Assembly: GCA_947474205.1 (NCBI GenBank)
Contig: CANJIC010000024.1
Span: 1-14,554, forward strand
Direction: 5' to 3'
Source of the DNA: Planctomycetaceae bacterium
Lineage (GTDB): Bacteria > Planctomycetota > Phycisphaerae > Phycisphaerales > SM1A02
Length of the DNA: 14,554 nucleotides
Shown here in pieces: positions 8,485 through 14,554 of the stretch. The stretch's first letter is position 1. Each line of letters starts with the position of its first letter. The notes beneath the pieces are model-generated. The model was not told the DNA's origin. It ran no database searches and saw only the letters and a list, made by a program, of their open reading frames with translations. The translations under genes and the position numbers were made by a program.

Positions 8485-8509
8485 CAAAAAGTCAATTCTC
8501 ATAGATAAC
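8481..8509 (+). promoter_or_regulatory. Candidate sigma-70-type promoter for the acidic-protein gene
   Basis: A consensus -35 TTGACA (8481-8486) overlaps the stop codon of the propeller gene. A 17-base spacer leads to GATAAC (8504-8509, four of six bases of TATAAT). Transcription would start near 8516, leaving a leader of about 16 bases before the ATG at 8532. The same bases form a small inverted repeat, ATTGAC-AAAAA-GTCAAT (8480-8496). This suggests the acidic protein can be expressed independently of the propeller gene. Confidence 0.45.
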
Positions 8510-8531
8510 CCTACTGAGATTAACCCCACTT

Positions 8532-9101
<570 letters not shown>

Positions 9102-9236
9102 TCCTTGCGGTTGTTTGTAGAGGTTGGCCAATATCCCGGCGTTGCGCGAATTTGCTGTAAAATGCTCATGTATTGGGTTGACTGCCAACGGCAAGCCAAG
9201 CTTGCATTTCACTTTCAACGCAATCCCTGAGCGCGC

Positions 9237-10463
9237 TCAATTCAAATTTAATTCAGCAATTTTGCATTCTTTCGCCGTGGGTAAAAATAAAATAATTCGG
9301 CCAGCGCCGCTTCCTTCTCCACTTGGAGTGCGCGCGATCCACGGTTGCTCAACCAGAGTCACAGGGCCATGCTCGGAATCCAAAGGCATCGTAAGTCTGG
9401 CCAAGGAGTCGCGTGATGTAATGAGCAGTTGGGTGGAGTTCTTTGCGCTTGCGCTCAAAGTACCCATTGGCAGTGGCGTAATCGTGTCGTTGCGCGGTTG
9501 CCAAATCGCCATGCGCCCGTAGTCTGGATGAAAGAACAACAGAGAACCATCCGCCAAAACCGCGCGATCTGGCGGCAGCGATCCCAAGCATTGATACGCC
9601 ATTTGCTCTGAGCCACGAAGCGAAATACTTCGCTGAATAATCGCCGAACGCGATTCCTCGGTGGGCATGGTTTGTCCGGCTCGAAGCGGCAAGTACGCAA
9701 GTTGAAGCACGCCATCACGCAGATGCGCCGCGAATATGCCATCGCTGGCAACAATTGGAAACATCCAACTTTCATTGTCTTTGCGGGGCCATTGGAACTT
9801 TCCTTCCGGCCTATTCACTGTTAAAGAAAATCCGCGTTCGCCAATTTCACGGTGCGACCACGCCAATTCGCCACGCGGGCCAAAGCAAGCGAATGCGTTC
9901 ACCTTCGCATCTTGCAGCAACCAGCGCGCATCGCTTCCGTTCCAAGGCAGCACGCCAATCCAACGCGTGCCGTCTTTTTGCGGGCTTTCAACCAGAACCC
10001 CATCCATGTTGCAAGATCGCCCCAGCATGTACGCGCCGCTGAATGTGTGCGTGGGTTCAGGGTCATCCAATGCGCGCACTGACACAACTCCATGAACCGC
10101 ACGCGGCGCATCAGGTAGCGCCAGCAACATGGGCCAATTAAAATTGGATTCCTGCTGCCACGCCAAACGCATTCCATCGGAACTTGCCAGCGGAAGAAAA
10201 AACCCGTCCGTCTGTACGGGGGCCATCGAATTTAGTTGAAGCCCAAATGCAGTATCGCGCGTGACCGCGCCCGACTCACTGCGGACAATTGTGTCGCTGC
10301 CGCCGCTATTGACAATCAAACGTCCAGGGCCAAGCGGTGTAACTTGTTTCACGCAACTTGCGCACACCATTGCGCACACCATTGCGCACACCATTGCGCC
10401 AACCGTCATTCCAGTTCTGGCGCCAAGTAACCGCGCACATTTTTGATTTGAGATTGTTTGCAT
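9237..10463 (-). CDS. Putative lipoprotein, beta-rich (propeller-like), unknown function
   Basis: A predicted 408-residue exported protein. The ATG at 10463 is chosen because AAAGG lies eight bases upstream and the N-terminus then reads as a signal peptide. The open frame extends upstream to 10565 but would bury that signal. The hydrophobic core is built from three identical A-M-V-C units followed by A-S-C37, a near-lipobox with Cys instead of Leu at -3. Lipidation at C37 is therefore likely but not certain. The remainder is rich in short beta-like segments with G/D turns (ASSDGMRLAWQQ, GPRGELAWSHRE, VASDGIFAAHLRDG, LADGSLLFFHPDYG). This resembles TolB/WD40-type propellers without a recognisable family signature. 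It lies 181 bases downstream of the secretin gene on the same strand, so it could be a periplasmic or outer-membrane partner, but nothing in the sequence proves this. Confidence 0.75.
   Translation of the reverse strand: MQTISNQKCARLLGARTGMTVGAMVCAMVCAMVCASCVKQVTPLGPGRLIVNSGGSDTIVRSESGAVTRDTAFGLQLNSMAPVQTDGFFLPLASSDGMRLAWQQESNFNWPMLLALPDAPRAVHGVVSVRALDDPEPTHTFSGAYMLGRSCNMDGVLVESPQKDGTRWIGVLPWNGSDARWLLQDAKVNAFACFGPRGELAWSHREIGERGFSLTVNRPEGKFQWPRKDNESWMFPIVASDGIFAAHLRDGVLQLAYLPLRAGQTMPTEESRSAIIQRSISLRGSEQMAYQCLGSLPPDRAVLADGSLLFFHPDYGRMAIWQPRNDTITPLPMGTLSASAKNSTQLLITSRDSLARLTMPLDSEHGPVTLVEQPWIARTPSGEGSGAGRIILFLPTAKECKIAELNLN
10361..10396 (-). repeat. Exact 12-bp tandem repeat, three copies, inside the signal peptide
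   Basis: Three perfect copies of CGCACACCATTG (plus strand) start at 10361, 10373 and 10385, followed by a partial fourth (CGC). In the minus-strand gene each copy encodes A-M-V-C. Gain or loss of one copy keeps the frame and changes the hydrophobic core by four residues. Each copy also carries an in-frame ATG and GTG. Confidence 0.9.
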
Positions 10464-10487
10464 ACCAAAGACCTTTGAAATGAAAAG

Positions 10488-10516
10488 TGTATAAGACCAT
10501 CGCGCCTGTCCGGACA
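10488..10516 (-). promoter_or_regulatory. Candidate promoter with overlapping 10-bp palindrome upstream of the lipoprotein gene
   Basis: On the minus strand TATACA (plus 10488-10493) fits a -10, and the position 17 bases upstream falls in TGTCCG (plus 10511-10516), a poor -35. That poor -35 is half of a perfect palindrome, TGTCCGGACA (10507-10516). A weak -35 overlapped by an inverted repeat is a common layout for an activated or repressed promoter. The leader then carries a CAAAG/CTTTG inverted repeat (10466-10477) that includes the Shine-Dalgarno. The rest of the 10464-10644 gap shows nothing else I can name. Confidence 0.3.
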
Positions 10517-10644
10517 CAGTGCCGCGATTGATTTCACACATAGGCAGTCGCGGTTTCCACATCAAACTGCACTAAATCAAGGGCGAATGCGTGTGTGCGC
10601 TGCCTACCGTGTGGCGTGTGCCCTCCGAGAATTTCAAGCATCAA

Positions 10645-13600
10645 CTAAGGAGCAGGGGTCTTCGCAGTTGAAGTGGTTGCGGCTGGAGCGACCGTAGATG
10701 CGCCCTTGGCTTCTGGAGTGATAATCGTTTCTAGCGGCTCGCTTGTTGGGTTGGCCTTGGCTGGTTGGGTTGTGCCCTTTTCATTATCAAGCAAGTGCAG
10801 CATTTCCTCAGTCTTGCTGTCCAGTGGCTTCTGCAGCGTGCGCAGCCGTTGAATGTCTTGCACATTAAAATTACTGTCGTTCACGTCTGGATTCTCAACA
10901 ACAATCGGCGTGACAAACAATACAAGTTCCGTGGCGCTGCTCACTTTTTCCGTGGACGAGAACACCCAATCCAAGACAGGCACATCGCCCAGCACGGGAA
11001 CCTTGGTCTTTACTTTGCTCTCGACTTCCTTGCGAATTCCGCTAATCACAATGGTCTGTCCATTCTTAATCACCACCGAAGTATTGGTCTGGCGTCGTAG
11101 AATTGTTGGGTTATTTCCAGGCGTCACAACGGTGCGCGTGGTGGTGTCCACATTGCTTAAAAGAATTTCAATTTGCATGGCCACATTCAAATCCTTGGTA
11201 ATGCGCGGCCGCACATTCAAGCCAATTCCAACGGCAATTTGATCAAAACTGGCAGTCGTTCCACCGCCAGTTGTTCCACCAGTTGTGGAACCCGTTTGAA
11301 AGGGCACGTCGGCACCGTCAAAGAACTTGGCCTCTTGATTGTCGCTAGTGAACACGCGTGGTGATTGCAGCAAGCGGACTTGCGTTTGTTCTGAAAGCGC
11401 TTGCAAAATCACCGAGGCATCAACTCCGAATGCAAGAACGCTGGATGTCAGATCGCCAATGAAATCACCCGTTCGTGAGCCCTCATAAATTGGCGCGGTT
11501 CCTTGACCGTTGATCACAATGGCGTTGGCGCCAGTGAGCGGTTGAATGTCGCCGCGCTTTCCAAACTTCAAACCAAACGCGAAATTATCTCCAAGCACAA
11601 CTTCGGCAAGCACCGCGCTAATCATCACTTGACGGCCAGGCTTGTCCAACTTTTCAATGATGTCCAACATGGCTTGCTGAATTTCTGGATTGGCAAGCAC
11701 CAACAAACTGTTCTGGCCAGCGTTTGGAACCACGCGCGTCTTGCCAACTAGCGCGCTGACTTCCGTGGCGGTGTCGCCAGCTCCACGAGCGGTCTGCCAT
11801 GGAAATTTAATTTCAGTCGCAGTTCCGCCCGCGGATCCATTGCTCGCAGTGGTCGTAGTTTGCCCTGTTCCGCCAGCGTCGCCAGCCGCGGCACCTTGGA
11901 AATCAATGCCAGTCAAGCCTTCATTTGGTGCTTTAATTCCTGTTCCGCTACCCGCCTCAGCAAGTAGAGCGTTCAGGATTTCCGCCACTTGCACAGCACT
12001 CGCATGTTTCAGCTCCACGCTTATGGGCAAGCCAGCTTGCAACGGCTGATCAATGTCTTTGATGAGTTTGTCCAGCCACACAAAGTTGTCGGGAGTCTTG
12101 GTCACCACAAGCAAGCGTCCAGAATCTGGATAGGCCTCGATGCGAAACACATTTGACACTGCCACATCCGCGCTGCTATCTCCACCACCACCACCACCAC
12201 CACCACCGGCGCGGCTTGCACCGGCATTTCTATTTGCGCCACCACCGGCGCCGCCAGCCCCGCTGAATGGTCTGCGAGTCGCAGAAGCTCCACCACCGCC
12301 GCCAGATTCAAGCAGGGCTTGCAACAAATCTTTTACCTTGATCGGATCGGTGTACTTCAAGTCGTACAAGCGAAATGGCTGACCATCTTTGGTAATTGGA
12401 ACATCCCACGCCGTGGTGATCAGGCGGCGAATCTCCACAAGAATTTCTGGCTCCGCGCGAATCGTGAGAGAGTTCATTGTTGGGAGTACGGTGACAACAA
12501 GTTGCTCGCTGGTTCCAGGAACAAGTCCATCGCCTCCGCCGCCGCCGCCACTGGGGCGCCGCGGTTGCGCGGGCTGACCTGGTCGCTGTGGTTGACCTTG
12601 TTGACCAGGTTGCTGCGCCGCCGCGCCGCCGCCGCCAATCGTTTTTGCCGCGAATAAATCTTGAATAAGCGATGAAATTTGCGTGGCGTCGGCGTACTTC
12701 AGCTTGAATGTTTCCGTTCGAACATCCAAGTATGCGGGCACATCAAGCAATGTGATCATGCGTTGCACGCGCTTGGCGTACCCAATATCGCCTTCAAGAA
12801 TAATTTGATTGGAGTTGGAATCCAAGCTAAATTGAATGTATTCAGGCGGATTGGTCGACTGCAATTGGTCGAACACATTTTGCGCCTTTGTATTTTCAAT
12901 CTTGAAAATCTTAATGCAGACCGTGCCGTCTTCGTTCAGTGTGGAGACATCGATTTCAGGACCAAGCACCGTGACTGGCTGAAGTTTGTTCATTTCTGTA
13001 ATAGCATCAATGATGACAATTTTCTCGCTTTCAACCACGCCGATTCCGTTTAAACGAAAGGCTTGAAATAAAAGGTCAAGCGCGTCTTGGCGACTCACTT
13101 CCGTGTCCATGACCATTGTAATTCTAAGGGCGGCAATATTCGCAAATTTAATAATGACCGCCTTGCCTGTGGTCTCAACAATGAACGGAATGGTGTCCTC
13201 AACTTTCATGTCCTTGAAAATCAATTTGACCTTGTCGGTTGGACCAACGCGGCGGGATCCGCGAATTTCTTTGGCGCCTTGTGAAACCAGGGAGCCTTCA
13301 AGTTGGATCACGCCCGCAGGCACTTCATTCGCAACGGGAATTGTGCTTGCAGTTGAGTCGGAATTTGTTTCAGAAAGTTCCGCGGGATTTTTATTTGTTT
13401 GCGATTCGGTGGCAGGTGGGGAAGATTGATTTGGCGTTGCTGGTGCGGTGTCTGGCTTTGTGGCGGGCTGCGTAGGCGCGCTTGTCTTGGACTCGTTTGT
13501 GGTAGGAGTGGGTTGCGCGGTCGCGGCTGGTCGACGCGTCGCGTCTTGTGGCAGAATCAAAGCGGAGCTATATGAAATTGGTTTTTCAACAACAGTCGCA

Positions 13601-13740
13601 CTGGGTTGCGGTGTCGCTAAAGGTCGAGCGGGTCGATCCGCTGGATCAAATGAATTCACCGCCAATGCGGGAGCCACAAGAACGGTTGCAATGAGCAACG
13701 CGTTACGCAAGACATAGAGTTGTAATGTGTTTGGTCGCAA
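10645..13740 (-). CDS. Secretin, type II secretion / type IV pilus outer-membrane pore (GspD/PilQ-like)
   Basis: A predicted 1031-residue secretin forming the multimeric outer-membrane channel of a type II secretion or type IV pilus machine. The N-terminus (residues 1-27) is a signal peptide. A Pro/Thr/Ser/Ala-rich linker runs from 28 to about 140. An N0-like domain is at about 169-250. Four KH-like modules follow at about 270-335, 340-448, 453-567 and 570-700; the last three carry long Gly/Ser/Gln-rich loops. The secretin core is at about 702-948, with the gate region VPFQTG..ASFDQIAVGIGLNVRPRI and the signature VPVLGDVPVLDWVFSS..ELVLFVTPIV. A short C-terminal tail (950-1031) is rich in Pro, Thr and Ala and may bind a pilotin. 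The start is TTG at 13740 (TTG at 13710 is an alternative), with no good Shine-Dalgarno. The genes on either side, same strand, may be partners. Which of the two systems it serves cannot be decided from this window. Confidence 0.93.
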   Translation of the reverse strand: MRPNTLQLYVLRNALLIATVLVAPALAVNSFDPADRPARPLATPQPSATVVEKPISYSSALILPQDATRRPAATAQPTPTTNESKTSAPTQPATKPDTAPATPNQSSPPATESQTNKNPAELSETNSDSTASTIPVANEVPAGVIQLEGSLVSQGAKEIRGSRRVGPTDKVKLIFKDMKVEDTIPFIVETTGKAVIIKFANIAALRITMVMDTEVSRQDALDLLFQAFRLNGIGVVESEKIVIIDAITEMNKLQPVTVLGPEIDVSTLNEDGTVCIKIFKIENTKAQNVFDQLQSTNPPEYIQFSLDSNSNQIILEGDIGYAKRVQRMITLLDVPAYLDVRTETFKLKYADATQISSLIQDLFAAKTIGGGGAAAQQPGQQGQPQRPGQPAQPRRPSGGGGGGDGLVPGTSEQLVVTVLPTMNSLTIRAEPEILVEIRRLITTAWDVPITKDGQPFRLYDLKYTDPIKVKDLLQALLESGGGGGASATRRPFSGAGGAGGGANRNAGASRAGGGGGGGGGDSSADVAVSNVFRIEAYPDSGRLLVVTKTPDNFVWLDKLIKDIDQPLQAGLPISVELKHASAVQVAEILNALLAEAGSGTGIKAPNEGLTGIDFQGAAAGDAGGTGQTTTTASNGSAGGTATEIKFPWQTARGAGDTATEVSALVGKTRVVPNAGQNSLLVLANPEIQQAMLDIIEKLDKPGRQVMISAVLAEVVLGDNFAFGLKFGKRGDIQPLTGANAIVINGQGTAPIYEGSRTGDFIGDLTSSVLAFGVDASVILQALSEQTQVRLLQSPRVFTSDNQEAKFFDGADVPFQTGSTTGGTTGGGTTASFDQIAVGIGLNVRPRITKDLNVAMQIEILLSNVDTTTRTVVTPGNNPTILRRQTNTSVVIKNGQTIVISGIRKEVESKVKTKVPVLGDVPVLDWVFSSTEKVSSATELVLFVTPIVVENPDVNDSNFNVQDIQRLRTLQKPLDSKTEEMLHLLDNEKGTTQPAKANPTSEPLETIITPEAKGASTVAPAATTSTAKTPAP
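12182..12207 (-). repeat. (CCA)n microsatellite encoding a Gly run in the secretin
   Basis: A perfect CCA trinucleotide tract of 26 bases that, on the minus strand, encodes GGT-type Gly codons in the loop ending near residue 520. It is one of several Gly-rich coding tracts in this gene; others lie near 12292-12303 and 12535-12550. It is a likely site of in-frame length variation. Confidence 0.85.
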
Positions 13741-13776
13741 GGCTTAAAAATCCGAATACATGGCTCTTAAAGTATC

Positions 13777-13789
13777 GACCAAATTGGTC
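13777..13789. promoter_or_regulatory. Palindrome GACCAA-A-TTGGTC in the secretin upstream gap
   Basis: Two six-base arms are inverted around a single A, 37 bases upstream of the secretin TTG start, in a 132-base AT-rich gap (13741-13872). The gap has no gene. It also contains a direct repeat of CCAACGTAT (13853 and 13865, 12 bases apart) and a weak minus-strand TTGAAA-17-TATTTA promoter-like pair. The palindrome could be an operator; there is no direct evidence. Confidence 0.25.
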
Positions 13790-13872
13790 TTGGAGTGGTT
13801 TAAATAAACAGGCTTTTTAACAATTTCAAACATGTCCAAGTGATGGCATCAACCAACGTATTTGCCAACGTA

Positions 13873-14554
13873 TCAGGGAGTATTTGATTGCCCTTTTAAT
13901 TCATTTATTCGTTGAGCAATTTGGGCCAACTCGCTGCTCAGTCGCTCACTGGTCGCGCTATCAAGATTTGGGTTGGATTTCGCTTTTTGAATTGTGGCCT
14001 GAGTTGCCGTTGCTTGACCGAGTGCCATGCTGTTGATTTGTTCCGGTGTAAATGGCGGTGGTGGGGCCATCTGACTAGAGTTCCAACCACTGTTATTAGA
14101 AGCATTTAGAGCCGTTTGCTGCGGTGTTGAAAGAGGTGGTACCGCGGGTTGAATTGGCTCATTTGGAATAGGCGTTCCTTCTGGCAAATCTGGTCTAGCA
14201 GGAGTACCCATGCCTGGTCCGGCAGGTTGTGGGTTGCTGGGCGTGGAACCGAGTGGCGATGCGCCGTTGGTGCGGGAAGTTCGATCGCCTACGCCGCGTT
14301 TGGAGATTCCGGGAAGTCCTGGACGAGCACTTGCATCGGGTACATTTTTATCTTTTCCAACAACCGGACGGGTTGAACTTTCAATGCCAGGAGTGCTTTT
14401 TGTTGGCCATTTGCCGTTCAAAATATTTTCTTTAGACTGCAACCAAAGCGGTACATCGTATTCGCCGCCTTCGTATCCAAGTTTCACGCTCCACGGAGCA
14501 TTGGTTGCAATCACTTTTATGCCATTTTCTTGTTCGCCAACTTTAATTTGGAAA
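13873..14554 (-). CDS. Hypothetical Pro/Ser-rich protein, 5' part missing (runs off right edge)
   Basis: 226 residues are visible, ending at TGA (13873-13875). The reading frame is open through the window edge, so the apparent GTG start at 14514 is probably internal: the preceding residues FQIKVGEQENGIKV continue the same beta-type segment. The visible part begins with a beta-rich stretch (VIATNAPWSVKLGYEGGEYDVPLWLQ). It continues with about 130 residues of Pro/Gly/Ser/Asn-rich, probably disordered, sequence including PPPPFTPEQ. It ends in a short helical, possibly coiled-coil tail (SERLSSELAQIAQRINELKG). I do not recognise a family. Its place directly upstream of the secretin resembles where pilO/pilP-type genes sit in pilus operons, but the sequence does not show those motifs, so this is only positional. 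Confidence 0.65.
   Translation of the reverse strand, partial: FQIKVGEQENGIKVIATNAPWSVKLGYEGGEYDVPLWLQSKENILNGKWPTKSTPGIESSTRPVVGKDKNVPDASARPGLPGISKRGVGDRTSRTNGASPLGSTPSNPQPAGPGMGTPARPDLPEGTPIPNEPIQPAVPPLSTPQQTALNASNNSGWNSSQMAPPPPFTPEQINSMALGQATATQATIQKAKSNPNLDSATSERLSSELAQIAQRINELKGQSNTP

Noticed and set aside
8480..8496. ATTGAC-AAAAA-GTCAAT as a transcription terminator of the propeller gene
   Set aside because: The stem is AT-rich and short and lacks a T-tract; the promoter reading explains the same bases better.
9191..9205. GCAAG-CCAAG-CTTGC hairpin between the acidic-protein and lipoprotein genes as a terminator
   Set aside because: The five-base stem is short and is not followed by a clear T-run on either strand.
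10464..10565. Upstream extension of the lipoprotein gene to 10565
   Set aside because: It would add 34 residues before the signal peptide, whereas ATG at 10463 has a Shine-Dalgarno at normal spacing.

Overview
The window looks like chromosomal DNA of a Gram-negative-type bacterium, most likely a planctomycete and perhaps one of the Phycisphaerae. This assignment is inference. It rests on a very large exported PQQ-type beta-propeller protein, an outer-membrane secretin with Gly-rich loops, several lipoproteins or exported proteins, archaeal-type phosphoglucosamine mutase motifs, TTG starts and mostly weak Shine-Dalgarno sequences. I saw no rRNA, tRNA, insertion sequence, prophage or CRISPR array. 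No stretch of more than about 200 bases lacks a gene.

Positions 1-4000 are housekeeping genes. A phosphoglucosamine/phosphomannomutase on the minus strand runs off the left edge. It is divergent from a two-gene unit: a 6-pyruvoyl-tetrahydropterin-synthase-like enzyme (folate/pterin type, motif ExxHGH), then polyphosphate kinase 1. The pterin gene's stop and the kinase's TTG start overlap by four bases.

Positions 4029-9101 hold a small LEA14-like lipoprotein (minus strand) whose start codon abuts that of a divergent, roughly 1308-residue exported double beta-propeller protein. After the propeller gene comes a strikingly acidic low-complexity protein. It has 34 consecutive Asp residues in one run and a Lys/Ser/Gly block near the C-terminus, and it appears to have its own promoter.

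Positions 9237-14554 are all minus strand. In transcription order they are: the 3' part of an exported-looking Pro-rich protein (cut by the right edge), a 1031-residue secretin of the type II secretion / type IV pilus class with an N0 domain and four further periplasmic modules, and a 408-residue lipoprotein-like beta-rich protein. The order suggests a secretion or pilus locus.

The most notable items are the poly-Asp/Lys protein in the same window as polyphosphate kinase, the pterin synthase homologue lacking the usual catalytic Cys and Asp-His residues, the enlarged secretin periplasmic region, and 12-bp-period tandem repeats at three places, one of them inside a signal peptide.
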